Of a DNA stretch of 12,500 nt, positions 1 to 8,823 are shown piece by piece (position 1 is the first letter of the stretch; every line of letters starts with the position of its first letter). The stretch is from Halisarca cf. caerulea. Taxonomy: Eukaryota; Porifera; Demospongiae; Chondrillida; Halisarcidae. A program made the translations under genes and the position numbers. The stretch covers positions 2,342,901 to 2,355,400 of the forward strand of contig CAUJGJ010000189.1 in assembly GCA_963170055.1 (NCBI GenBank), given 5' to 3'. Under the pieces are notes generated by a model that searched no databases, was not told where the DNA came from, and worked only from the letters and a program-made list of their open reading frames with translations.

Positions 1-16
1 TGTGTGTGTGTTGTGT

Positions 17-107
<91 letters not shown>

Positions 108-245
108 GTGCGTGTGTGTGTGTGTCCATGTGTGCACACGTGTGTGTGTGGAAAATTGAGGTAATTGAGTAAAAGCACACACACACACACACACACACTC
201 ACACACACACACACTCACACACACACACACACACACACACTACCA

Positions 246-303
<58 letters not shown>
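1..303. repeat. Opposed (TG)n and (CA)n microsatellites in an intron
   Basis: An almost pure TG tract fills about 1-130, with a degenerate tail to 150. After a spacer of about 24 bases, a CA tract with small interruptions fills about 174-303. The two tracts are reverse complements, so either strand could fold back on itself. They lie in the intron that follows the exon ending at 314 of the PEP-synthase-like gene; the CA tract (UG in that transcript) begins about ten bases from the splice donor. Confidence 0.95.
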
Positions 304-306
<3 letters not shown>

Positions 307-313
307 CATTCAC

Positions 314-1767
314 TTCAGTATAAGCTCTTGAAACAAAGGAAAAGGTGAGAGGAGAGGTCACTCCAGAGTAGCTTTCAACAATGTTAGAGTTGTCCCACAA
401 CACAGCCCGCCCTCCAACAGTTTGATTGTCATAGAAACATGTTGGAGGGAGTGTCACAATAGGACGTGTCTGCAGGCAGTATAAAACCCCGCCCTCCACT
501 GCCCACTCGAAGTCCTGTGGTGATCCCATCTTCCTCTCCACCTCGATCAGGAGCTTTGCTAACTCAACAGCTGTGTCGTCAGAAATAGATGCCTCCTTTT
601 CATATCCTTTGGGCACACCTACTTTCACGACTCCGCCCACTTCTGCCTGAACCATCATTTCTTCTTTCACAACAACTTCTTTGGTAACAGTAAAGTCATT
701 CCTGTTTACCTATAAAACAAACATGGGTAGCTGTTCACAAGAAGATATTGTTGCTGCCAGCACTGGCAAATGAACAGACATACATACAACTTACATACCT
801 CAAATCTGTCTCCTTCCAGCTCTCCTCCCACCAGCCCCTCACCAAGGCCGAACACTGATTCAATGAAAACACAGTTTCCAGAAATGGGTTTCAGAGGATG
901 TCGTGAAAAGGCCACCCCACTGGATTCTGAAGACACCATCACCTGATGAACATGTGACACCATTACCCACTGTCACCTGATGGACACGTGACACCATAAC
1001 CGCAATCACCCGACAGACATGTGACGCCATTACACATGCAGCAACTTGTGAAGGTGTACAGAGGCAGTACCCTAGGACCACAGGTTTGTCTATAGTCATC
1101 ATTGTATGCAAAGCTCAGACAATTATGGAGTACTGCGTACTCCATACGTAGGATTAACACGGAAAAACATGGCCGCCATACATTAGTGCAAATTTGTTTT
1201 TGCCCAAAAACTAGCAATATAAAGCATAAATAACTTTGACAAGCAGATTTTGGTGCATTTTAACACACCAGCTACAAGACAAAGTAGACAAAAGTTATGT
1301 AAGCCCACATCTTTAAAATAAATTCGAAGCACACTCACTGAAGTATGGGTCCGCAACACCAGTACCATTTAAGATTATTCTTTTTCTTATTCTTCTAATT
1401 GTTCTTTCACACTAAGCTACAGGTTGCCAGGAAAGGTCTAGAGGTGTCCTCTTTCCTTTAGCCTGCACCTGTGCCTGTTTCACAGCTTCCCTTGTTTTAA
1501 GTGTTTTTGGAGGATCCTTTTTTGAAAAACCCTTCATTTACACTCTATTTGCATGGTCTTGTGTCAATCCTACGCACATTTACCATTTTTAAATGTTCTT
1601 TCTACACCCTACGAATGCAGTACACCCTACGAATGTAGTACACCCTACGAATGTAGTACACCCTCGAATGTAGTACAGTTCATGTGTAAAGATTGGATGG
1701 GACATCAAACTTGATCATGACAGGCCATTTAGAAATATGGCACACTATGTACATATTCTGTACAAGT

Positions 1768-1847
<80 letters not shown>

Positions 1848-4616
1848 AAGATTGGACATAAGAGCAACACACCATGTCTGACATGACATTTAAGCAATAA
1901 GCAACTCAATGGAACCAGCATGTGATGCAGGACAAGCGTTTGACATACGTACAAGCATGGGAGGGTACCTGAATTATGACAGCCATTTTGACACCAGTTG
2001 TTGCAAGTCCATGCTCCATTCGATGCGACATCACCCTGGGAGAGAAGCAGGAGGCCCAACACTTCCTCAGAGACAACAGAATTTGCTCACTTCCTTTCTG
2101 GAAGAGAAATGACTCAAACTGACCTGAAGGAGATAAGGAAGAAAGGACCACAGCTCAGGTATCTGCTATGTTTATTCATCTACACCACCTCAACCCATCC
2201 CACCTCATACTCACCCACACCACTTTACATAGGCATAGGAACCAGGGGGGCCAGGGGGCCATGGCCCCTCACTTTTAGGGAGTAGGAACCAAGATCATGC
2301 ATGTGTCTAACATATTGATGTATAAATACTACATCTAGAGCCTTCCACCAACCCCCTCACTTGTGTGAGTGTTCCTACGCCCCTGCCTTATCCTCAACCA
2401 CACCACCTCATAGTCAACCCATCCACACTCTTTACACTAACCCACACCCTCACACTCCCCAGACCTCCTCGCACTCACCCACACCCCTTACACTCACCCA
2501 CACCCCTTACACTCACCCACATCCCTCGCACTCACCCACATCCCTCACACTCACCCACATCCCTGACACTCACCCACACCCCTTACACTCCCCGAACCTC
2601 CTCACACTCACCAGCAAAGGAATGAGCTCCAGAGTCTTCATCTGTTCCACTTGATCTCACAGCAAGAAAGTGACCAGCCAAGGGCTGCTCTGATATTCGG
2701 GAAAGAATGTCATCTTCCAAATTGGGAGGAATTGGTGAGGACAAAATGGCATCCTCAATTAGCTTGCAACTCTCAACCAGATTGGAAGGGCCCACTCGTA
2801 ACAGACTCTCTAACTTGTTAGCCTGAGTGTGGATGTGATGGGCACACATGGAACCATTGAGTGTGGATGTGATGGGCACACATGGAACCATTGAGTGTGG
2901 ATGTGATGGGCACACATGGAACCATTGAGTGTGGATGTGATGGGCACACATGGAACCATTGAGTGTGGATGTGATGGGCACACATGGAACCATTGAGAGT
3001 GGATGTGATGGGCACACATGGAGCCATTGAGAGTGGATGTGATGGGCACACATAGAACCATTGCAATGCGTTCACAAACATGCATACTAGCTACAAAAGT
3101 CAGACAAAACCCATCAATTGTACCACAGATAATAGAAAAATCACATACAAACATATATATGCATATACGTATGTACATAGATGGCAGTGTTGGGTCTGTG
3201 CAATAGAGCAATGTGCAGACACTTCTTTAGGAATGAACTCTTCACTGTACTTATCCATCACCTGGTTCACATTGTTCACTGGAAGCCAGCAATGGGTGGA
3301 ACGGTGTAGCAAGCAGAAAAATGAAAATCTTGCCACTTGGTGCACTTCAGTGTCTGTGTGCGTGACCATTCGTAGCAGTCGTAAATATTCAAATCCATTC
3401 CAGATTCCCCTCAAAACAACCAATCTCCTACCACATCCCACAACACAAGAGAGACAATGAGAAAACATTGGGGAACCACTGCTAGAAACTACTACAGCTT
3501 GAAGTAGAGCTTAAGTATCCACCAGAAGGAAAGTGTCAAGTCTCCAGCTGTTTACATGTATATTATTGTACACAGCTGCAGACAATGTCTCTTGCTTCTT
3601 GATGAGAAGAGGTCTCAATTGCGTACGTACACAATTCACCACCATACCTTCTCACGTTGACAAGACCATGCCACCATACCTTCTTGCATTAACAAACACA
3701 TGCCACCATACCTCCTCATGCTAACAGCACATGCCATTAAATGTCACAACTTACCAGTGTAACAGTCTTGGTTCCAAATGGAACCCATCCTCGGGCCGTC
3801 GGACCCTGATCACATAATGGTCAAAAAAATTGGGTACTAATTACTGCATTAACTGGTATTTGGGGTACCTTTAACAATTCTATTTGTTACTTCTGTAGCC
3901 AAGACCCTGGTGCTCCCACGAATTTAGAAATTAAACTCAATAACTTGCTGAAGACGACACTAAATGCAGCGAAAAAGTCTAATGACAAAGGGTTAGTGGT
4001 ATTAAAGATAAACTTGATAATAAATACTTTCTATAAATACTTAAGGTAAAGGGGGGTAATTTGGAACACGATGGTAATTTGGAACAGGGTCTGTAACTTA
4101 TGTCGTGTTTAAGTTTCTAGGCCATTCTTGCTACTGCCAAACTCCCCCTTCATGGAGACGATACAGACGAGAAATAATGGATGTAGCTTGCGGCTGATGC
4201 TGCTTTTGGCCTGACTGTTCCAAATTACCTGCCGTTCCAAATTACCCCCCTTTACCTTACTTACTACGTTCACAATACCCCAACAGCTGTTATGGGTATG
4301 TGCCTCTCTCAGGGGGGTGAAATACCATATTATTGCCAAATAGTTACAAAAAATCACGCATGCAGCAATAGTCCAAGACGCACTAATGCTATTGTCCAAG
4401 CTAAACTTCAACAAGCACCTTTATAAAATGCTGGAAGGAAGATGTAGTGACACAAATCCACTTTGGGACATTGCAAGAATATTCGTTCGAGAGCCTCCAT
4501 AAATTCAGTGCCTTCCCGCCAACTTGGCCGAGCTGTGGTGCTGGAAAGCTGTCCTCGAAAATAATAAACGGCACTTCGCGATCGTCCGTCATGTTTGCGA
4601 GAAATTCCGATCCCAT
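314..4616 (-). CDS. PEP synthase / rifampicin phosphotransferase-like enzyme, N-terminal ATP-grasp part (gene continues past left edge)
   Basis: Exons by splice sites and phase: 4616-4419, 3261-3223 (tentative 39-nt exon), 2822-2612, 2123-1969, 942-799, 709-314, about 381 residues in the window. Seen: the PPDK_N (ATP-grasp) signatures occur in family order: VGGKALNLWRL, then VRSSGTDEDS..HSFAGQFES, then KCWASCF and MAVIIQVMVSSESSGVAFS, then ESVFGLGEGLVGGELEGD, then DFEWAVE..LYCLQTRP, then the linker ESYSGVTSPLT. The GGK lysine, the VRSS arginine, the FEW glutamate and the LQTR residues correspond to nucleotide-binding residues of the family. Known: such enzymes move phosphate from ATP through a mobile phosphohistidine domain to pyruvate or another acceptor. 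That C-terminal domain is outside the window, so substrate cannot be decided. Start: Met at 4616 (GAAATGG context) or 4592 (A at -3); Mets at 4655 and 4682 are possible but would nearly reach NRF1. The SFAG motif is split by intron 3 with matching phases, a strong check on the model. Cytosolic location is inferred from the absence of a clear signal peptide. Confidence 0.88.
939..1030. repeat. 34-bp tandem repeat spanning a splice acceptor
   Basis: TCACCTGATG recurs at 939 and 973, with a changed copy TCACCCGACA at 1006. GTGACACCAT recurs at 954 and 988, with GTGACGCCAT at 1021. The spacing is 34 then 33 bases, about 2.7 copies in all. The copy at 939 carries the acceptor (CATCAG, minus strand) of the exon beginning at 942 in the PEP-synthase-like gene. 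The 973 copy preserves the same CATCAG/GT acceptor sequence further upstream in the intron. Confidence 0.8.
1125..1145. other. Perfect short inverted repeat
   Basis: ATGGAGTAC, a TGC loop, then GTACTCCAT: nine-base perfect arms inside intron 4 of the PEP-synthase-like gene. No function is evident. It could be the hairpin of an unrecognised repeat that includes the following AT-rich sequence. Confidence 0.6.
1603..1673. repeat. 18-bp tandem repeat, four copies
   Basis: The unit TACACCCTACGAATGTAG starts at 1603, 1621, 1639 and 1657; the first has one substitution and the last lacks one base. It lies in intron 4 of the PEP-synthase-like gene. The rest of this 1-kb intron shows no coding signal. 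Confidence 0.9.
1769..1849. repeat. (CA)n microsatellite
   Basis: A pure CA tract of about 70 bases followed by an interrupted tail. It reads as (UG)n in the transcript of the PEP-synthase-like gene and begins about 120 nt downstream of the exon 4 donor. Confidence 0.97.
2229..2385. mobile_element. Possible short inverted-repeat element (MITE-like)
   Basis: The left end AGGCATAGGAAC at 2231 is nearly the reverse complement of GTTCCTACGCCCCT at 2371. The left arm is followed by G-rich sequence and a GGGGCCATGGCCCC palindrome. The ends resemble a non-autonomous DNA element in intron 3 of the PEP-synthase-like gene. Target-site duplication is not clear, and the right boundary adjoins C-rich tandem sequence, so limits are approximate. 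Confidence 0.4.
2453..2623. repeat. 19-bp minisatellite in register with a 5' splice site
   Basis: CACTCACC occurs at 2472, 2491, 2510, 2529, 2548, 2567 and 2605, always at multiples of 19 bases. Degenerate CACTCCCC copies sit at 2453 and 2586 in the same register. On the minus strand each perfect copy reads GGTGAGTG, an ideal 5' splice site. The copy at 2605 is the actual donor of exon 3 of the PEP-synthase-like gene (exon end 2612). Intron 3 therefore starts with a ladder of donor look-alikes. Confidence 0.93.
2825..3062. repeat. 34-bp minisatellite, seven copies, abutting a 3' splice site
   Basis: Seven head-to-tail copies start at 2825, 2859, 2893, 2927, 2961, 2995 and 3029. The unit begins GAGTGTGGATGTGATGGG and ends GGAACCATT; the last copies differ by one or two bases. 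On the minus strand the array runs straight into the acceptor AG at 2824-2823 of exon 3. The polypyrimidine and branch-point region of that intron must therefore lie inside repeat units. Confidence 0.95.
3223..3261 (-). CDS. Tentative 39-nt microexon of the PEP-synthase-like gene
   Basis: Reads VMDKYSEEFIPKE between an acceptor AACCAG at 3264-3262 and a weak donor GTGTCT from 3222. Phase 0 on both sides agrees with the phase 0 end of exon 1 and start of exon 3. Family members have a helical segment between the VTT..F motif and the IEDAI helix that would otherwise be short here. The donor is weak, and skipping the exon also leaves an open frame. Confidence 0.4.
3640..3735. repeat. 32-bp imperfect tandem repeat, three copies
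   Basis: CACCATACC recurs at 3640, 3672 and 3704, followed by similar CTTCTTGCA/TTAACA-like sequence and ATGCCA. It lies in intron 1 of the PEP-synthase-like gene. The copies are diverged from each other. Confidence 0.75.
4038..4263. mobile_element. MITE with long inverted ends and candidate 6-bp target duplication
   Basis: The element spans about 4044-4257 (214 bp). The left end AGGTAAAGGGGGGTAATTTG, continuing GAAC, is matched for 24 bases by the reverse complement of the right end. After a spacer of five versus four bases, both arms continue with GGTAATTTGGAACAG, identical for 15 bases. TACTTA at 4038-4043 and 4258-4263 is a candidate target-site duplication, although a TAAGG overlap leaves the exact end ambiguous. 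No coding capacity is seen. It sits in intron 1 of the PEP-synthase-like gene. Confidence 0.88.
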
Positions 4617-4771
4617 TTCAACATCGGGAATGAAAATGGATAGACCCCGCCCCATGCGATTATTCGTCTGCACATGCGTCATCGGTGGCTGAACCTGTCC
4701 ACAGTACACCTGCCCTCCCCACTGAGATAGCGTGTACACTGAGACCGTTCTACTGCGCACATCAGAGTCCC
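4617..4771. promoter_or_regulatory. Shared divergent promoter with NRF1-like sites
   Basis: The two genes start divergently, with about 155 bases between the favoured start codons. GCACATGCGT at 4670-4679 matches 8 of 10 positions of the NRF1 palindrome GCGCATGCGC. CCCCATGCGA at 4650-4659 matches 7 of 10, and TGCGCA at 4755-4760 is a half-site. The surrounding sequence is richer in CG dinucleotides than the rest of the window. No TATA box is apparent. That it drives both genes is inference from position. Confidence 0.6.
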
Positions 4772-5591
4772 ATGGATCAAAATTCAAACATAGAACAGAG
4801 GAATATAGCCGTTGATACGTCCACCACAGATAATAGATCTTTGGAACTTTCCGTTTCTTCGCAGAACGATGAGTCTGAGAGAGAAATACCACTCAACATG
4901 GGAGATTCGGAAACGAGAATTGGCAGACCTTCTGCGGCCCGCGAACTCATTTCCCGAACAGAAGACAGCCCTGGTAATCACACATTTCTATCGATGGAGT
5001 TAGGAGATGACAGCACGGTCCAAATCCGAGCCTTGGCCAGTGGAGGCGGGCAAGACCATTCTTTGGTTCTCACTCCTGACCACATTCACGCGTTCAACGA
5101 AGTCGACCGGCTGACCGGTAGCAATGTCTCTGTTGCGGAAGGCAACTCTCCCGTTTCGTCTAGCCTTCAATCCTCACATACGAACATTGGTTTAAGGTCC
5201 TTGAGTTCTCTGGACTACCCGGCAAACCTTGACATTGGGGGACAAGATGGCCAGACTGCACACTCTGGACAGAATGTCGATTCTCTTCATCTTTCTCAGG
5301 GACAGCAGAGGAAGCGCCATCATCCTCCATCTGACAGTGAACCTTCTTCATCCGAGCAAGAAGAGTATGAGCCAAACATCACTTCTCATCTTCTTGCAGA
5401 GAGCATTCTGCAGGGCGGGGATTTCACCAGTCGTCTAGCAACAGCTGGACCCATTGGTATGTATAGTGTATGGATGTGTCCATATGAGATGGGTGTGTGT
5501 GTGTGTGTCTAATGTGTTAGGTGGGCGTGTCTGGAAGGTTATCGGGTGTACCTGGTCCATGTACTACTGTGTGTTATGTCCTGTATTGTCC

Positions 5592-5656
<65 letters not shown>

Positions 5657-6991
5657 ATGTGTGCGTGTATGTGACATGTCCCTGGCATGTAATGTATCCT
5701 TGTGTGTGCCATTGCAGGAATGGCTGCAGCTGCTGCCATCTCAAGTGCCAGGAAGAAGAAGAAACCTTATTCCTTTGAATCCAACCCTGCTTTGAGAAAG
5801 AGACACAAAACAAAGTTACTGAAACGATTGAGAGATACATTGGATGAGTTTACAACTCGTGTGGGTCTGCAGGCTTGTGTTGTAGTCTACCAACCTGGCA
5901 AGGCAGGGGCTGAGTTCAACATATACGGAGCAGATCCACTTAGCATGGTCATCGAGAAGCACAAGAGTGAGATTGTTAACCAAGTTGATAGTACACTTAC
6001 TCAAGGTATATCTACACCATCTGAATCAGTTGAACAGCCTGTCAACATGTTTGAGCTTCCTCCTCTGATCTTTGATGGTATTCCAACCCCCGTCAGCAAG
6101 ATGACTCAGTCCCAGCTAAGAACGTTCATTCCCCTGATGCTAAAATATTCCCAGAACAGGGGAAAACCTGGTTGGGGTAAGCAGAATCATAAACCCATAT
6201 GGTGGCCTGAGAACCTTCCTTGGGAGAATGTTCGTTCAGATCCGCGTCAACCAGAGGACCGCATCTCACCGTGGACAGACGCTATGAGGCAGATTGTACT
6301 AAGCTGCTACATGTACCATGGCAGACTAGACCTTTTACCAACAGACCAGACTACAGAGGAGAACAGTTCAGATATCACACCTCAGCTCCAGCAGCCAATG
6401 ACACAAGTTGAACAGCAGCAAGAAGGTCTTGCTCAGAATGGGCAACTACCTAGCAATACTAGTGAAACGTCACAAGTATTTGTTGATACTGGAGAGGGAG
6501 AGGGAGATGATGACGGTGGTTTGGCCACCCTCAGTGACTCCACTCTTGCAGAAACAGCAGCTCGTCTACAGCAAGCTGCTGATGAGACAGGTCAAGTGCA
6601 GTATGCAACACAGACTGTGACTGTATGTGAGAAGGATGCCAAAGCACTTGGTCAGCCGGCTGGTACCACCACAACTGTTCTCCTCACTGCGTATCCTGGA
6701 GGGCACCGCATACCAGATGACAGCACTGTACAGGACCTGCTGCAGGAGGAAGCAGACCAGGTCACCAACCAGGACGGCCCTCATAGTAGGAACAATCCCA
6801 CTTCTGTTATCATAGACTCTAACTCTGTCTTCTCAGTACAAGGAGACCAGCAAGCAACACCTGACAACCTTCAAACTGTTGACCAGTATTTGAACAAAGC
6901 TTCTAGTGATGTCTGTTTGTCTCAGGCACTGAGTCAGGCAGACATAGCCCTTGTATCGCAGTATATGACAATTTCAAAGTCAAATCAGTGA
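4772..6991 (+). CDS. NRF1: Nuclear respiratory factor 1 (NRF1 / erect wing / P3A2 family), complete
   Basis: Two coding exons, 4772-5456 and 5718-6991, predicted 652 aa (vertebrate NRF1 is about 500). The intron has donor GTATGT and acceptor TTGCAG and splits a Gly codon in the family-conserved string ATAGPIG/MAAAAA. Seen: residues 1-229 are a Ser/Asp/Glu-rich, poorly conserved N-terminus. Residues about 229-433 are the DNA-binding region, with RKKKKPYSFESNPALRKR, LRDTLDEFTTRVG, ELPPL..DGIP, KMTQSQLRTFIPLMLKYS, RGKPGWGK and KPIWWPENLPW.NVRSD. A Gln-rich stretch and a C-terminal region with YATQTVTV and PGGHRIPDDSTVQDL follow. Known: NRF1 binds GCGCATGCGC as a dimer and activates nuclear genes for mitochondria and cell growth; fly and sea-urchin members act in development. 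Basic clusters in 245-275 probably give nuclear import. The open frame extends upstream of 4772 without a stop, but 4772 is the first in-frame ATG seen near the domain. Its Kozak context is weak (C at -3, G at +4). Confidence 0.95.
5595..5658. repeat. (TG)n microsatellite in the NRF1 intron
   Basis: About 60 bases of pure TG in sense orientation inside the 261-base NRF1 intron. A short TG run also occurs near 5490-5508. The tract ends about 60 nt before the acceptor at 5717. Confidence 0.97.
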
Positions 6992-8823
6992 ATGTCTGTT
7001 TTACATGTGTATGGTCATATGTATTTGTACCACTGTTGTCATTCATCCTTGATGAAGCTGATGGCGTAGGGCAACGTTCACATGCAATATTGATCATATT
7101 GAGATGACGTAATACACTCAATAGATGCTGAGAATTTATATACAGTGAGATGTCATCTGCACCTCAGGTATCTATGCGGGTCCCTCGCCTTCTCCAGTAG
7201 TTTTTGTTGGAATGAATCTACAGTAGTCCTAATGCTCCCTCATTTTATCCACAATTTCATCCAGAACAGTCTGAGTGTACATACAAGACTTGTACCAAAC
7301 ATCTGTTAAGGTAGCAGTGGCGGCCAAAAACACCATATCTGAATAGATTGCATGATTTTATCATTAGGTTGTGAAGAATGCATGAACTCTGTGTTGCATG
7401 TGGCTGTGAGCAAAATTTGAAGGAATACTCTTCGAGGTTAGATGAATAAGTGGTGTAGTATGTTAATTAATTTTATGTTTCATCAGGTGTGAACCTCGAG
7501 GTCCTTGCATACACGGGAGTCAGTGATATGCAGTTTACTAGTGAACAAGGGCATAACAAAGTTTGACAGTGCATGATGCTACCATAGACACCATGTACTA
7601 CAACACCCCATACACAGTAGGAGTTGAAAGTTATGCTGTTACTACAGTGGAGTCTGGATAAGTCGAATCAGTAGGGACAGCAAAATTAATTCGACTTATC
7701 AGAACTTCTACTTAACAGAGTTTGTTTGTATTAGTTTTAATATAGTAGGGACAAAAAAAAACATTCAACTTACCCAGAACTTCCAGTTAAGCAAGTTCTA
7801 CTTAAGTGGACTGCACTGTAATACAGTAGTTTTAGTTATGCTATCATGCTATTTTAAAGAAAATCACATAAATGAGAATCGTGCTATGTTTCCTGTCTGA
7901 TACCTCACAATACTGCATGTCAAGAAAATCGCATAGTGTCTGTGGTGGTCAAATCACACAACTTTAGCGGTGCATAACTTACCGATCCTGCAGTACTTCT
8001 CATGCTTGGTACTCTTGCTGCCACACACTGCAGAAAAGTGTATCTCTTGTTTCACATTGCACTAGGGCACTTGTGTAGTTCGTAGTAGGTGCCCTATGGG
8101 CAACAAAATCACAATGCCCATTCCGGTAGATGAAATGTCGACTTTGGACATTATTGTATGCACATGAAATGGTAAGTCCACACAAGTCAGTGCATTGTAG
8201 CAAGAACAACTACACACTGCATATACATAGCTCTAAACATGCCAGTACACATTTCAGTACTTGCTACACACACTTGTGGGAGCATTTAGTAATATCAAGT
8301 TCCAAGATGTTCTGCTAGTTGCTCTGTAGATGCGTACCTATACTTAGGAAGCGGTGGATGCTTGAATCAACTACTCCTCCCAGGAAATGCATGCTTGGGT
8401 AGTGCAGATTATATCTAGCAACTTTCATATCTCCAGCACATTCCCTTGTTCAGTAAACTTGGATGTGCCATAACTTGATCAAACTATGGGATATAACAAA
8501 CATTTTCCTCTTGAAAATTGGTGCACCCAAGATGTATTTGCCATGCAGCTACCACCTTGGAGATATCAGCTTTCAAGTTTAATTTTCAATCCCCATTTAA
8601 GCCGTCTCTGCTATCACCATACAATGCATCGAACCATAGTATAGAGAGTGTGATAGAACTGATGAGAATAATAATAAGGAATTGATATAAAATAATTAAT
8701 ATTGCCATTCAAAGGGCATGATACATGATATGCTGGTGGCCAACTTGTCACAATAGCAAGCTCTGACACAAGCTACGCATTCTTAGAAAAATTTCATTGA
8801 ACAAAAATCTCTAAACTTGGGCA
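6992..8823. other. Convergent intergenic region between NRF1 and SMKR1
   Basis: Holds the 3' flanks of NRF1 (plus) and SMKR1 (minus). I find no AATAAA close to either stop codon, so the polyadenylation sites are unresolved. The open frames here are short and lack family motifs or splice context. The only structured item recognised is the TA-flanked element at 7645-7818. The remainder is AT-rich unique-looking sequence. Confidence 0.6.
7643..7820. mobile_element. TA-flanked MITE, Tc1/mariner-pogo type ends
   Basis: The element spans 7645-7818 with TA at both flanks. The left end CAGTGGAGTCTGGATAAGTC and the reverse complement of the right end, CAGTGCAGTCCACTTAAGTA, agree at about 14 of 20 positions. 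Inside, about 50 bases beginning AGTAGGGACA are duplicated (near 7670 and near 7746). No transposase is encoded. Assignment to the pogo/Tigger-like group is inferred from the CAGTG ends and TA target. Confidence 0.75.

Noticed and set aside
215..303. Cys-Val repeat tail fused to the PEP-synthase-like frame
   Set aside because: It is read-through from the exon ending at 314 into a (GT)n intron tract; the CVCV repeats are microsatellite translation.
2825..3062. CRISPR-like array
   Set aside because: The 34-bp units are directly adjacent without unique spacers and sit in a eukaryotic intron.
2583..3211. Long frames with repeated CAHHIH/VCPSHP motifs
   Set aside because: They are translations of the 34-bp minisatellite in three frames, and 34 is not a multiple of three. 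Only the 3' part, from 2822 down, is exon.
4685..4771. NRF1 start at 4685
   Set aside because: The codon there is GTG, not ATG, and the frame would nearly abut the divergent gene. The first ATG in frame is at 4772.
8000..8318. Overlapping short frames in the NRF1-SMKR1 gap
   Set aside because: No family motif, splice context or composition distinguishes them from chance.
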